Source of the DNA: Thioalbus denitrificans
Lineage (GTDB): Bacteria; Pseudomonadota; Gammaproteobacteria; DSM-26407
Direction: 5' to 3'
Assembly (NCBI RefSeq): GCF_003337735.1
Contig: NZ_QPJY01000006.1
Coordinates: 1-64,000, forward strand
Length of the DNA stretch: 64,000 bases
The notes under the pieces are model-generated. The model was not told where the DNA came from. It was given only the letters and a program-made list of their open reading frames with translations, and did no database searches. Positions 30,061-40,795 of the stretch are shown here, in pieces. Each line of letters starts with the position of its first letter. Within the stretch, counting starts at the first letter, position 1. The translations under genes were made by a program, and so were the position numbers.

Positions 30061-31824
30061 TCAGTAGGTTCGCTTCCTGGGCGGGAACGGCTCCACCGTC
30101 AGCGGTTTCATGTTCACCGAGCGGTAGCGCAGGGGCTGACCGGCGAAATAGACCGTGTGCCGGATCCAGTTCTCGTCGTCGCGCTCGGGAAAGTCCACCC
30201 GCGAGTGGGCGCCGCGGCTCTCCTTGCGCGCCTCCGCGGAGACGATGCTGGCATGGGCCACGGCCATCAGGTTCTCGAGCTCGAGCGCCTCCACCCGGGC
30301 GGTGTTGTAGGCTTTGCTCTTGTCGCGCAGGTGGGCATGCCGCAGGCGCTCCTGCAGCGCCTCGATCTTCCCGATGCCCTCCTGCATCACCTCCTCGGTG
30401 CGGAACACGCTGCAGTCGTTCTGCATGGTCCGGCGCATCTCGTTGCGGATGTCCTCCACCCGCTCGCCGCCGCTGCTCTGATTCCAGCGATCGAGCCGAT
30501 CGAGCGCCGGGTCGAGGGCGTCCTCGCCCAGCGGCCGCTCCACGTGCTCGGTGGCGAGCATGTGGGTCACGTGCTGGCCGGCGGCGCGGCCGAACACCAC
30601 CAGGTCGAGCAGGGAGTTGCCGCCGAGGCGGTTGGCGCCGTGGACGGAGACGCAGGCGCACTCGCCGACCGCGTAGAGCCCGTCCACCACCCGGTCGCCG
30701 CCGTCCGCATCCTGGCTGAGCACCTGGCCGTAGACGTTGGTGGGCACGCCGCCCATCATGTAGTGGGCGGTGGGCACCACCGGGATGGGCTTCTCGATGG
30801 GGTCCGCGTGGGCGAAGGTGATGGCCAGCTCGCGGATGCCGGGCAGGCGGCTCTTGATCACGTCGGCACCCAGGTGATCGAGCTTCAGCAGCACGTGATC
30901 GCCCTCGGGGCCGCAGCCGCGCCCCTCGCGGATCTCCACCGCCATGGCCCGGGCCACCACGTCGCGCGAGGCCAGGTCCTTGGCGTTGGGGGCGTAGCGC
31001 TCCATGAACCGTTCGCCATCCTTGTTCAGCAGGTAGCCGCCCTCCCCGCGCACGCCCTCGGTGACGAGCACGCCCGCGCCGGCGATGCCGGTGGGGTGGA
31101 ACTGCCACATCTCCATGTCCTGCACCGGCAGGCCGGCGCGCAGGGCCATGCCCAGACCGTCGCCGGTGTTGATGAGGGCATTGGTGGTGGAGGCGAAGAT
31201 GCGCCCCGCCCCGCCGGTGGCGAGCACCGTGGCCCGGCTCTTGATGAAGTGCAGGTCGCCCGTCTCGATCTCGATGGCCAGCACGCCGGCGATGGCGCCG
31301 TTGCGGTCCTTGATCAGGTCCACCGCCAGGAACTCGGTGAAGAAGGTGGTCCCGGCCATCAGGTTCCGCTGGTAGAGGGTATGCAGCAGGGCGTGGCCGG
31401 TGCGGTCGGCCGCCGCGCAGGTGCGGGTGGCCTGCTCGCCGCCGAAATTGCGTGACTGGCCGCCGAAGGGTCGCTGGTAGATCTTGCCGTTGTCCAGGCG
31501 CGAGAAGGGCAGCCCGTAGTGCTCCAGCTCATAGACCACGTCCGCCGCGTGGCGGCACATGTACTCGATGGCATCCTGGTCGCCCAGGTAGTCCGACCCC
31601 TTGACGGTATCGAACATGTGCCAGTGCCAGTTGTCCTCGGAGACATTCCCGAGCGCGGCGGTGATGCCGCCCTGGGCCGAGACGGTGTGGGAGCGGGTGG
31701 GAAAGACCTTCGAGACCACGGCCGGGCGCAGCCCCGCCTCGGCCATCTGCAGGCCCGCCCGCAGGCCGGCGCCGCCGGCGCCGATGATCACCGCATCGAA
31801 TTCGTGCTCAACAACCGCTGTCAT
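30061..31824 (-). CDS. sdhA: succinate dehydrogenase flavoprotein subunit
   Basis: A 587-residue SdhA. FAD-binding [13 protein letters not shown] at the N-terminus, covalent-flavin His46 in [10 protein letters not shown], and active-site [13 protein letters not shown] are all present, as is the C-terminal [10 protein letters not shown] motif. It oxidises succinate to fumarate on the cytoplasmic face. Its ATG shares a base with the sdhD stop. Confidence 0.98.
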   Translation of the reverse strand: MTAVVEHEFDAVIIGAGGAGLRAGLQMAEAGLRPAVVSKVFPTRSHTVSAQGGITAALGNVSEDNWHWHMFDTVKGSDYLGDQDAIEYMCRHAADVVYELEHYGLPFSRLDNGKIYQRPFGGQSRNFGGEQATRTCAAADRTGHALLHTLYQRNLMAGTTFFTEFLAVDLIKDRNGAIAGVLAIEIETGDLHFIKSRATVLATGGAGRIFASTTNALINTGDGLGMALRAGLPVQDMEMWQFHPTGIAGAGVLVTEGVRGEGGYLLNKDGERFMERYAPNAKDLASRDVVARAMAVEIREGRGCGPEGDHVLLKLDHLGADVIKSRLPGIRELAITFAHADPIEKPIPVVPTAHYMMGGVPTNVYGQVLSQDADGGDRVVDGLYAVGECACVSVHGANRLGGNSLLDLVVFGRAAGQHVTHMLATEHVERPLGEDALDPALDRLDRWNQSSGGERVEDIRNEMRRTMQNDCSVFRTEEVMQEGIGKIEALQERLRHAHLRDKSKAYNTARVEALELENLMAVAHASIVSAEARKESRGAHSRVDFPERDDENWIRHTVYFAGQPLRYRSVNMKPLTVEPFPPRKRTY

Positions 31825-32171
31825 CAGTTACCCCACAGAATCGCGACGGCCCAGGCGACGAAGACCACCAGCGCCAGGATGACAACCACCTGGAACAGCA
31901 GCCGGAGCCAGTAAGGATGGATGTAGTCGGTGGACACGCCCCACACGCCGACCCAGGCATGACCGGCCAGCGACAGGACCGACAACAGGGTGAACATGCG
32001 GAACCAACCCTGGGCGAAGAGCCCCTGCCAGTCCGCGAACTGCAGGTCCGGGTTGAGCAGCAGGAAGCCCAGGAGAAACAGGGTGTAGAGGGCGAGGATG
32101 ACCGCCGAGACGCGCTGCACCAGCCAGTCGCGCAGGCCGGTGCGGGCAAGGCCTGCCACATTGTCTACCAT
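31824..32171 (-). CDS. sdhD: succinate dehydrogenase membrane anchor SdhD
   Basis: A 115-residue protein with three membrane helices. The N-terminal [18 protein letters not shown] and the [14 protein letters not shown] segment, whose His and Asp-Tyr are family heme/quinone-site residues, mark it as SdhD. It overlaps sdhC by 7 bp and sdhA by one base, so the four genes form a tightly coupled operon. Confidence 0.95.
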   Translation of the reverse strand: MVDNVAGLARTGLRDWLVQRVSAVILALYTLFLLGFLLLNPDLQFADWQGLFAQGWFRMFTLLSVLSLAGHAWVGVWGVSTDYIHPYWLRLLFQVVVILALVVFVAWAVAILWGN

Positions 32172-32557
32172 AGCCAGACCCCCATCAGCAGCGTGGCGAC
32201 GGCGGCTACCGCAATCGCACTCCAGGCACCGCGGCGCCCCCCCTCGAGGGTGTCGCCGATATGCATGTCCATGAACAGGTGACGGATGCCCGCGGCCAGG
32301 TGATAGAGGAGGCCGGCCAGAACCGCCAGCAGCACCAGCTTCACGATGAAGCCGTCGAGGGTCGCCTTGAGCGCGTCGAACGCTTCCGCGGAGTCCAGGG
32401 ACCGCTCCAGCATCCAGAGCAGCAGGGGCGTGGCCACGAACAGGGCCATGCCGGATACGCGGTGCAGAATGGAGGCGACGGCCGGGACGGGGAAGCGGAT
32501 GCTCGTGAGATCGAGATTGACAGGACGCTTCTTGTTCACAGTTCGCAAAACCACCAT
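32165..32557 (-). CDS. sdhC: succinate dehydrogenase cytochrome b556 subunit SdhC
   Basis: A 130-residue protein with three membrane helices. The family signature RPVNLDLTSIRFPVPAVAS and ILHRVSG is at the N-terminus, and LYHLAAGIRHLFMD carries the heme-ligand His. It is the first gene of the sdhCDAB-sucAB-lpd-sucCD run and is divergent from gltA. A GTG six codons downstream is an alternative start. Confidence 0.95.
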   Translation of the reverse strand: MVVLRTVNKKRPVNLDLTSIRFPVPAVASILHRVSGMALFVATPLLLWMLERSLDSAEAFDALKATLDGFIVKLVLLAVLAGLLYHLAAGIRHLFMDMHIGDTLEGGRRGAWSAIAVAAVATLLMGVWLW

Positions 32558-33033
32558 TTTTTATGGCTTATGCCATTGTTTTAAATAAAAAAGGTGTGCA
32601 GTCAAAAAGTCAGGCACACCCCCGTCTTATGGAGACATAAGCGAATTATATGCACATCGCTTGTGCAAAATAAAGGCTTATGTGCGTTCGCAGCAAGCCC
32701 CCCTTGAACTCCCCGCTGGGCCCACTTGCCGATTAGTATTATTTATATTGTTTATCAGTTTGACAAATAGTTCCGCCTTTCTATAACTTACGGTTCCGGC
32801 CAAAACCACTATACTGATGCGTTTGCGAAGGCCGTCCGCCCCCGTCGGGACGCAACACCGTTTCATGACGCGGGTGAGCGCGCGCCGAGGGCTTCCCGGG
32901 ACCGGGACCGACCGATCGGCATCCTCCCCGAGGGCCGTGTCGAGGTAAAATCACCAGGTCGTGACAGCCGTGTCCCGTGCGACCCGGGCCCGCAGACGCC
33001 TAACGGCTGTTTCACTGTTGGAAGGAGGCACCG
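32558..33033. promoter_or_regulatory. divergent sdhC/gltA control region
   Basis: This 476-bp gap is strikingly AT-rich compared with its surroundings. It holds two small perfect inverted repeats, CTTATG/CATAAG (32626-32641) and TGCACA/TGTGCA (32651-32667), plus other copies of CTTATG. On the minus strand TTGACT sits about 45 bp before sdhC with a weak AT-rich -10. These are likely binding sites for a regulator shared by the two TCA units; which one is not evident. Confidence 0.55.
32760..32787 (+). promoter_or_regulatory. sigma-70 promoter for gltA
   Basis: TTGACA (32760-32765) and TATAAC (32782-32787) are separated by 16 bp, one mismatch in twelve from consensus. Transcription would start near 32794, leaving a leader of about 240 bases before gltA. 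A second TATACT lies at 32810-32815. Confidence 0.65.
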
Positions 33034-34329
<1,296 letters not shown>

Positions 34330-34338
34330 CAGGGCATG

Positions 34339-34370
34339 GCCGCCCGCCGGCGCTCCGGCCGGCGGGCGGC
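34339..34370 (+). terminator. hairpin after gltA
   Basis: Perfect 12-bp GC stem (34339-34350 with 34359-34370, GCCGCCCGCCGG arm) and 8-base loop, 10 bp after the gltA stop. No T-run follows, so termination efficiency is uncertain. Confidence 0.55.
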
Positions 34371-34414
34371 AGGCCTGCCAGTGGCGCGCTGAAAGTCCCC
34401 GCAGGCGCAGTACA

Positions 34415-34519
34415 CTAGCCGCCGGACTCGAAGGCCAGGACGACCATCAGGTTCTGCAGCGCCAGCAGCGTACCCCCGAGGGCCAGCACTTTGGTGAGAC
34501 GGCGCATCACTCTTTTCAC
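34415..34519 (-). CDS. 34-residue single-helix membrane peptide
   Basis: Starting at the GTG at 34519, a 34-codon frame encodes a basic N-terminus (KRVMRRLTK), one hydrophobic helix (VLALGGTLLALQNLMVVLAF) and a short ESGG tail. A near-perfect AAGGAGGTG ribosome site lies at 34522-34532, 3-5 bp before the GTG, and the preceding 40 bp are AT-rich, as for a promoter. I do not recognise a family. It lies between gltA and recJ, which converge on it. A tiny membrane protein is the best reading. Confidence 0.6.
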   Translation of the reverse strand: MKRVMRRLTKVLALGGTLLALQNLMVVLAFESGG

Positions 34520-34667
34520 GGCCACCTCCTTCCGGCTATTTCCGAGTATTTTTGTCAATTATAAAAATTGTAGTGCCGGCAAGGCCCTGGATCAAGGCGG
34601 AGCGGACGGAGAGCGTGGCGGAACGAAAGGCTGGAAGGGGTCTCCGGCGCCACCGGCGGGCCCGGGT

Positions 34668-36401
34668 TCAGAGGGGATGGAGCCGCTCGATCAGCAGCTG
34701 CAGGCTGCGCCGGCCCCGGTATTCGTTCACATCGAGCCGATAGACCACCAGCACCCGGGTCAGCGGGGATTCCAGCAGGTCGGCCTCCACGTTGAAGGCG
34801 ATGGCATCCAGAAGCCGCTCCACGCCGGGATGGCCGAGCTGCAGCTTCAGATGGCGATCGCCGCCCACGGGACGCTGTGACAGGACCTCGAACTCTCCAT
34901 GGAACAGGGGCTCCGGAAAGCCCTGACCCCAGGGCCCCCCCTCCCGTATCCGCTGCGCCAGGTCGAGGCTGAACTCGGAGTCCTCCAGGACGCCGTCACT
35001 GCGAATCCGGCCGCGCAGGTCCTCCAGGCTCACCAGGCGCGCCAGCTCCCGGTTGAACGCCGCATCGAAGGCTTCCAGGTCCGGGCGCAGCAAACTCAGG
35101 CCGGCCGCCATGGCATGGCCGCCGAACTTGATCAGCAGACCGGGGTGACGGGCGGCGATCGTATCCAGCAGGTCGCGGATGTGCACCCCGGGCACCGAGC
35201 GTGCGGAGCCGCGCAGTTCGTCGCCGTCACCCGCGGGGGCGAAGGCGATGACCGGCCGGTGCAGCCGCTCCTTGATCCGCGAGGCGACCAGGCCCACGAC
35301 GCCCTGGTGCCAATCCTCCCGGAACAGGATGACACCGAGACGGTCGGAGGCCTCCTCCCCCTCCATGGCCGCCACCGCCGCCAGCGCCTCCTCGCGCATC
35401 CGGGTCTCGATCTCGCGCCGCTCCCGGTTGAGGCGGTCGAGCTCGCCGGCCAGGCGGCGGGCTTCCCCCGGGGCGTCGGCCAGCAGGCACTCGATGCCAT
35501 GGGACATGTCGTCGAGCCGGCCGGCGGCGTTGAGCCGCGGACCCACCGTGAAGCCCAGGTCGGCCGCCACCAGGCGCCCCGGATCGCGCCCCGCCACCGC
35601 CAGCAGCGCCGTGATGCCGGCGCAGCAGCTCCCGCTGCGGATACGCGCCAGCCCCTGGGCCACGAGAACGCGGTTGTTGCGGTCCAGGGGCACCACGTCG
35701 GCCACGGTTCCCAGCGCCACCAGGTCGAGGAACCGCGCCAGGTTGGGCTCCGCGATGCCGCGCCGCTCGAACCAGCCGTGCCCGCGCAGGTGGGCGCGCA
35801 GCGCCAGCATGACATAGAAGATGACGCCGACACCGGCCAGGTTCTTGCTCGCGAAGCCGTCACCGGGCTGGTTCGGGTTCACGATGGCGTCGGCGGCCGG
35901 CAGCTCCGCGCCCGGAAGGTGGTGATCGGTGACCAGCACCCGGATGCCGCGTTCGCGGGCGGCCGCCACGCCGGCGATGCTGGAGATGCCGTTGTCGACG
36001 GTGATGATGAGATCGGGCCGGCGATCGGCCGCGACGGCCACGATTTCCGGGGTCAGGCCGTAGCCGTATTCGAACCGGTTGGGGACCAGGTAATCGACCG
36101 CGGCGGCGCCGAGGGCGCGCAGGGCGCGCAACGCCAGCGCCGTACTGGTGGCCCCGTCGGCATCGAAGTCACCCACCACCAGGATGCGCCAGCGCTTCTC
36201 CAGCGCCTGCTCCAGCAGGCCGACCGCCGCGCCCATCCCCGCGAGCGCCGTGGCCGGGAGCAGGCCCCCCAACCCATACTCCAGCTCGTCCACGGAGCCC
36301 ACGCCCCGGGCGGCGTAGACACGCGCCAGCACCGGGTGCAGCTGCCCGGCCCACGCCGGGAGCTCCCCCCCGACCTCCCGTGGGACGATCAGCGGCTTCA
36401 T
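34668..36401 (-). CDS. recJ: single-stranded-DNA-specific exonuclease RecJ
   Basis: A 577-residue DHH-family 5'-3' exonuclease of recombination and mismatch repair, the same length as E. coli RecJ. Motifs: VVGDFDADGATSTAL, VTDHHLPGAELP, a conserved NPNQPGD, and DHHA1 FGGHAMAAGL with an OB-fold C-terminus. The start at 36401 (MKPLIVPREV) overlaps the stop of the upstream gene (ATGA). Confidence 0.96.
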   Translation of the reverse strand: MKPLIVPREVGGELPAWAGQLHPVLARVYAARGVGSVDELEYGLGGLLPATALAGMGAAVGLLEQALEKRWRILVVGDFDADGATSTALALRALRALGAAAVDYLVPNRFEYGYGLTPEIVAVAADRRPDLIITVDNGISSIAGVAAARERGIRVLVTDHHLPGAELPAADAIVNPNQPGDGFASKNLAGVGVIFYVMLALRAHLRGHGWFERRGIAEPNLARFLDLVALGTVADVVPLDRNNRVLVAQGLARIRSGSCCAGITALLAVAGRDPGRLVAADLGFTVGPRLNAAGRLDDMSHGIECLLADAPGEARRLAGELDRLNRERREIETRMREEALAAVAAMEGEEASDRLGVILFREDWHQGVVGLVASRIKERLHRPVIAFAPAGDGDELRGSARSVPGVHIRDLLDTIAARHPGLLIKFGGHAMAAGLSLLRPDLEAFDAAFNRELARLVSLEDLRGRIRSDGVLEDSEFSLDLAQRIREGGPWGQGFPEPLFHGEFEVLSQRPVGGDRHLKLQLGHPGVERLLDAIAFNVEADLLESPLTRVLVVYRLDVNEYRGRRSLQLLIERLHPL

Positions 36402-37429
36402 CGCCACATCTCCAGCGCACGGGGGCGCCGCCACCAGCGCCACAGCAGACGGCGGGTCAGCTCCAGCCGCTGGCCAGCGCCCGGCAGCAGCCACAACCGT
36501 GACGGTCCGTCCGCCGACAGCGCGGCGACGATCGGTTCCAGCCAGTCCCGCAACAGTGCCTCGACCGCCGGCACCCAGGCCGATCGATCCCCGTACTGGG
36601 CCGCGTCCCCCACGCCGTCGAGAACCACGAGATGGCGACCGTCGCCCGTCTGCGCCAGCCATTCGGCGGCACTGCCGGGCGTGCCGGCCCAGGGGGTGCC
36701 GGTGAGGCGGGCCAGACCATGCAGCAGTGGCCCGCCGCCCCGGATTCCGTCCCAGCGGGAGGGACGCGACGGCGGCAGCGTCCCCCCGCCCCACAACCAG
36801 AGACTGTTGGGACCCGGGAGGCCGCGGGCCGTGCGGCCGGCGCTCACCGGGCTGGCGTGCAGCAGCATCTGCAGCTCGGTGGCCACCCGTTGCCAGCGGG
36901 CCCGGTCCGCTCCCTCCGGCTGGAAGTCGTGGATGGCGTGGCCGAGGGCCGCGGCGGGAGGATGGGTGCGCAGGTCGGCGGGTTCGGGCAACCGCAGGTA
37001 CCAGCGCCGGGGGTGGGGGGCGCGCAGGGCGCAGCCCTCCTCCCGCAGGTGGGCGTCGAGCTCCGCCGCCAGGCGCCGCGACTCGCCGGCGTCCAGTGCC
37101 AGGTGGCGGTTGCCCAGCAGGAAGACCTGGGCCTGATCGGCCTCGAGCTGGACCGGATCGGCGCGCAGCCAGTATGCCCCGCCGGGGTCCTCACCCTCGC
37201 CCAGCAGGCTCACCGGGGCCACCGGGGGAGCCTCCCCCGGCTCCACCCCGCAGAGCCGGAACAGCAGGCGATCCGGGTCCCGGTCGAGCGCCCGATGGCA
37301 GCGGCCACGGGCCAGCAGGCGGGCCAGCCGCCCGCTCCCCCGGAAGTCGCCGGCCAGCACCGGCAGCAGTCCGGGAACCACCAGGGTCAGCTCGAAAATC
37401 CGCTCGCTGCGGTGGGGTGAGGTCGCCAT
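36398..37429 (-). CDS. conserved protein upstream of recJ (COG4255-like)
   Basis: A 343-residue protein. Motifs WLRADPVQLEAD, RRWYLRLPEP, LQMLLHASPV and NSLWLWGGG match, from memory, the COG4255 group, sometimes labelled phosphoglycerate mutase-like. No catalytic function is established. There is no signal peptide or membrane helix. The start at 37429 (MATSPHRSERIFELTLVVPG) lies 4 bp after the ankyrin gene stop, and the end overlaps recJ. Co-occurrence with recJ is a recurrent arrangement. Confidence 0.75.
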   Translation of the reverse strand: MATSPHRSERIFELTLVVPGLLPVLAGDFRGSGRLARLLARGRCHRALDRDPDRLLFRLCGVEPGEAPPVAPVSLLGEGEDPGGAYWLRADPVQLEADQAQVFLLGNRHLALDAGESRRLAAELDAHLREEGCALRAPHPRRWYLRLPEPADLRTHPPAAALGHAIHDFQPEGADRARWQRVATELQMLLHASPVSAGRTARGLPGPNSLWLWGGGTLPPSRPSRWDGIRGGGPLLHGLARLTGTPWAGTPGSAAEWLAQTGDGRHLVVLDGVGDAAQYGDRSAWVPAVEALLRDWLEPIVAALSADGPSRLWLLPGAGQRLELTRRLLWRWWRRPRALEMWR

Positions 37430-37433
37430 GGAC

Positions 37434-38120
37434 TCAATGATCCGCCGCAGCGGGCCGGGCTGCCATGGCGGCACGGGCGAGCCGTTCCACCACCGCTCCG
37501 TGGCCCGCCTCCCGCGCAATCACCAGGGCCGTGCGGCCGCCGGCGTCGGTCTGCGTCGGTGGGACACCCGCCGCCAGCAACGCATCCACCACCCCGAGAT
37601 GCCCCTTGGCCGCCGCCCAGGTCAGCGCGGTGTTGCCGCCGCTGTCCCGCAGCGTGCCGTCGGCGCCGGAGCGCAACAGCAGCGCCGCGATCTCCCCCTC
37701 CCCCTCCTTGGCGGCCCAGATGAGCGCGGTCCAGCCCAGCGTGGATTCCTGGCGGTCCGGATCGGCGCCGGCGGCCAGCAACCGCTCGACCACCTCCCGG
37801 TGGCCGTTGCCGGCGGCCAGCATGAGCGCGGTGTAGTCGCCGCTGTCCCGGTCGTTGGCATCGGCGCCGGCGGCCAGCAGCCGTTCCACCACCTCCAGGT
37901 GGCCGCCGAGCGCGGCCCGCAGCAGGGCGGTCCAGCCACAGTGATCCCGGGCGCCGATGTCGGCGCCGCGATCGAGCCAGCGCTCGACCCCGTCCAGATC
38001 GCCGGATTCGGCGGCGATGATGAGCGGGGTGCGCCCCTTTTCGTCACGGGCATGGGGATCGCCGCAGGCCGCCACTGACAGCGCCAGTACCAGCAGGATC
38101 GCTGTCCATTGCAGTTTCAT
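37434..38120 (-). CDS. ankyrin-repeat lipoprotein
   Basis: A 228-residue protein. The signal peptide ends in a good lipobox (LSVAAC, Cys near residue 20), followed by about six ankyrin repeats, each with the G-TAL--AA-G and LL--GAD signatures, and a short tail. It is predicted to be a periplasm-facing lipoprotein and a protein-protein interaction scaffold. It lies between thrC and the recJ unit on the same strand. The partner is unknown. The ATG at 38120 is chosen because the signal peptide begins there. Confidence 0.88.
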   Translation of the reverse strand: MKLQWTAILLVLALSVAACGDPHARDEKGRTPLIIAAESGDLDGVERWLDRGADIGARDHCGWTALLRAALGGHLEVVERLLAAGADANDRDSGDYTALMLAAGNGHREVVERLLAAGADPDRQESTLGWTALIWAAKEGEGEIAALLLRSGADGTLRDSGGNTALTWAAAKGHLGVVDALLAAGVPPTQTDAGGRTALVIAREAGHGAVVERLARAAMAARPAAADH

Positions 38121-38195
38121 CAGGGACGACCCTTGGGGGGCGGGGGCGGGGGCGCCGGCCGGGTGACCCGGCAAAACCGCCCCGGCCCGATGGGC

Positions 38196-39272
38196 TCAGG
38201 CCATGTTGTCGAGGATGGCGCCCTTCACCGCGTCCAGGGTGGCATCGACGGTGAGCACCGGCTCGCTCTGCTTGATGGCGGTGTCCGGGTCCTTGAGGCC
38301 GTGACCGGTGAGGGTGCAGACCACGGTGCTCCCCTCGGGGATGCGGCCGTGGCGGATGTCGTTCAGGGCTCCGGCCACGGAGATGGCGGAGGCGGGTTCG
38401 CAGAACACCCCTTCCTTGCGCGCCAGGAGCTTCTGGGCGGCGAGGATATCCGCGTCGCTGAACTCGTCGAACCAGCCGCCGGACTCCTCCTTGGCGTTGA
38501 CGGCGAGGTCCCAGGACTGGGGGTTGCCGATGCGGATGGCGGTGGCGACGGTCTCCGGATTCTCCACCGGGTGGCCGCGCAGGAACGGCGCGGCGCCGCT
38601 GGCCTGGTAGCCGCACATGACGGGGCGGCGGTTGGTGAGGCCGTCGCGCCAGTACTCGCTGTAGCCCATCCAGTAGGCACTGATGTTGCCGGCGTTGCCC
38701 ACCGGCAGGCAGTGGTAGTCGGGGGCGCGCCCGAGGGCTTCCACGATCTCGAACGCCGCGGTCTTCTGGCCCTGCAGCCGGTAGGGATTGATGGAGTTGA
38801 CGATGGTCACCGGCGCCTCGCCCGCCACCTCCTTGACCAGCTGCATGCCCTCGTCGAAGTTGCCCTTGATCTGGATGACGGTGGCACCGTGCATCATGGC
38901 CTGGGCCAGCTTGCCCAGGGCGATCTTGCCGTCTGGAATCAGCACGAAGGCGGTGATCCCGGCCCGCGCCGCGTAGGCCGCGGCCGCCGCGGAGGTGTTG
39001 CCCGTGGAGGCGCAGATGATGGCCTTGGAGCCCTCCTCCACCGCCTTGGTGACCGCCATGGTCATGCCGCGGTCCTTGAAGGAGCCGGTCGGGTTCAGAC
39101 CCTCGAACTTGACGTAGATGTCCACCTCGCGTCCCAGTTCGCGGGGGATGTTGGCCAGCCGGATGAGAGGGGTGTTGCCCTCGCCCAGGCTGATGATGCG
39201 CGTGTCGTCCTTGATCGGCAGACGGTCGCGGTAGCGCTCGATGAGTCCGGTGTAGCGGGTACGGAACGGCAT
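38196..39272 (-). CDS. thrC: threonine synthase
   Basis: A 358-residue PLP enzyme that converts O-phosphohomoserine to threonine. The Schiff-base Lys66 is in [10 protein letters not shown]; the phosphate-binding loop is [13 protein letters not shown] and [14 protein letters not shown] marks the fold. It is the short form found in many bacteria. It follows hom by about 70 bp on the same strand, giving the usual hom-thrC order. Confidence 0.97.
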   Translation of the reverse strand: MPFRTRYTGLIERYRDRLPIKDDTRIISLGEGNTPLIRLANIPRELGREVDIYVKFEGLNPTGSFKDRGMTMAVTKAVEEGSKAIICASTGNTSAAAAAYAARAGITAFVLIPDGKIALGKLAQAMMHGATVIQIKGNFDEGMQLVKEVAGEAPVTIVNSINPYRLQGQKTAAFEIVEALGRAPDYHCLPVGNAGNISAYWMGYSEYWRDGLTNRRPVMCGYQASGAAPFLRGHPVENPETVATAIRIGNPQSWDLAVNAKEESGGWFDEFSDADILAAQKLLARKEGVFCEPASAISVAGALNDIRHGRIPEGSTVVCTLTGHGLKDPDTAIKQSEPVLTVDATLDAVKGAILDNMA

Positions 39273-39340
39273 TTTCTCTCCCTCGTGCTTATCTGTTCGC
39301 CCGTGTGGACATCCTGCCGGCGGTCAACTGGATCAGGTGC

Positions 39341-40660
39341 TCAGCGGTGGCTGTCCAGGTGCTCCAGGCGGATGCGCACCACCTGGCCGCTGATGCACTC
39401 CAGGGCCTCGATGGCGTCGATGGCCCCGTTCATCTTCGCCTCGAGGGTGCGCTGGGTCAGGAAGATGAGCGGAACGTGGCTCTGTCCCTCGGAGGGCTCC
39501 TTCTGCAGCACCGCCTCGATGCTGATGCCCTGGTCGCCCAGTATACGGGTGATGTCCGCGAGCACGCCGGGGCTGTCCTCGGCCTGCAGGCGCAGGTAGT
39601 AGGCGGTCTGGACCTGCTCCATGGGCAGGATCGGCAGATCCGAGAGCGCATCGGCCTGGAACGCCAGGTGCGGGACCCGGTTGTTGGGATCGGTGGTCAG
39701 CACGCGCACCACGTCCACCAGGTCGGCCACCACCGCCGAGGCGGTGGCCTCGGCGCCGGCGCCGGCGCCGTAGTAGAGGGTCGGGCCGACGGCGTCGCCC
39801 TGCACCAGCACGGCGTTCATCACGCCGTCCACGTTGGCGATGAGGCGCCGCTCCGGGATCAGGGTCGGGTGCACGCGCAGCTCGATGCCCGACTCCACCC
39901 GGCGCGCCATCCCCAGGTGCTTGATGCGGTAACCCAGCTGTTCAGCATAGGTGACGTCGGTCGGGGTAATCCGGGTGATGCCCTCGGTGTAGGCGTGCTC
40001 GAACTGCAGGGGGATGCCGAAGGCTATCGAGGCGAGGATGGTGAGCTTGTGGGCGGCGTCGATGCCCTCCACATCGAAGGTGGGATCGGCCTCGGCATAG
40101 CCGAACCGCTGGGCCTCGGCCAGCACATCGGCGAACTCGCGCCCCTTGTCCCGCATCTCGGTGAGGATGAAGTTGCCGGTGCCGTTGATGATGCCCGCCA
40201 GCCACTCGATGCGGTTGCCCGCCAGCCCCTCGCGGATCGCCTTGATGATGGGAATCCCGCCCGCGACCGCCGCCTCGAACGCCACCACCACGCCCTGCCG
40301 GCTGGCCGCGGCGAAGATCTCGTTGCCGTACTTGGCGATCAGCGCCTTGTTGGCGGTCACCACGTGCTTGCCGTTGGCGATGGCGCGCAGCACCAGCTCC
40401 CGGGCCAGGTCGTAGCCGCCGATGAGTTCCACCACCACGTCGACCCCGGGATCGTCCACCACCTCGTTGGGGTCGGTCGTCAGGCGGATGCCGGTGGTAT
40501 CGCAGAGCCGCGGCTTGTCCAGGCTGCGCGCGGCGGCATGGGAAATCACGATTCCGCGACCGGCACGCCGGGTAATCTCCTCGGCATTGCGGCGCAGTAC
40601 GTTGACGGTGCCCCCGCCCACGGTTCCCAGGCCCAGCAGGCCCACTTTCACCGGTTTCAC
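39341..40660 (-). CDS. hom: homoserine dehydrogenase
   Basis: A 439-residue homoserine dehydrogenase of the aspartate pathway. NAD(P)-binding GLLGLGTVGGGTVN is at the N-terminus; the catalytic domain has AGGIPIIKAIREGLAGN and GTGNFILTEM; a C-terminal ACT domain (LRLQAEDSPGVLADITRIL) allows feedback control by threonine in the family. The start is the GTG at 40660, preceded by AGAGGAG; codons further upstream do not resemble the family. Confidence 0.97.
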   Translation of the reverse strand: MKPVKVGLLGLGTVGGGTVNVLRRNAEEITRRAGRGIVISHAAARSLDKPRLCDTTGIRLTTDPNEVVDDPGVDVVVELIGGYDLARELVLRAIANGKHVVTANKALIAKYGNEIFAAASRQGVVVAFEAAVAGGIPIIKAIREGLAGNRIEWLAGIINGTGNFILTEMRDKGREFADVLAEAQRFGYAEADPTFDVEGIDAAHKLTILASIAFGIPLQFEHAYTEGITRITPTDVTYAEQLGYRIKHLGMARRVESGIELRVHPTLIPERRLIANVDGVMNAVLVQGDAVGPTLYYGAGAGAEATASAVVADLVDVVRVLTTDPNNRVPHLAFQADALSDLPILPMEQVQTAYYLRLQAEDSPGVLADITRILGDQGISIEAVLQKEPSEGQSHVPLIFLTQRTLEAKMNGAIDAIEALECISGQVVRIRLEHLDSHR

Positions 40661-40741
40661 AAACCTCGCTCCTCTTCCTCTACGCGGACCATGAGCCGCG
40701 GACCATCCCGGCCCGGCGTCGCGCCGGGCGCCAATTCTCGG

Positions 40742-40794
40742 CGTCCGCGCATCCATGCCCCGGCGACGGCACGCCCGGGGCGGAGGCGCGGACG
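40742..40794 (-). terminator. hairpin after alaC
   Basis: CGTCCGCGC (40742-40750) and GCGCGGACG (40786-40794) are perfect inverted copies just after the alaC stop. A second small GC hairpin, CCCGGCG-TCG-CGCCGGG, lies upstream of hom. Both may limit read-through between alaC and hom. Confidence 0.35.
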
Positions 40795-40795
40795 A

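Noticed and set aside
34339-34370. Classic rho-independent terminator
   Set aside because: The stem is strong but no T-run follows; kept only as a hairpin with lower confidence.
36398-37429. Calling the gene a phosphoglycerate mutase
   Set aside because: The label is sometimes attached to this family, but I see no mutase catalytic motif, so only a conserved protein is claimed.
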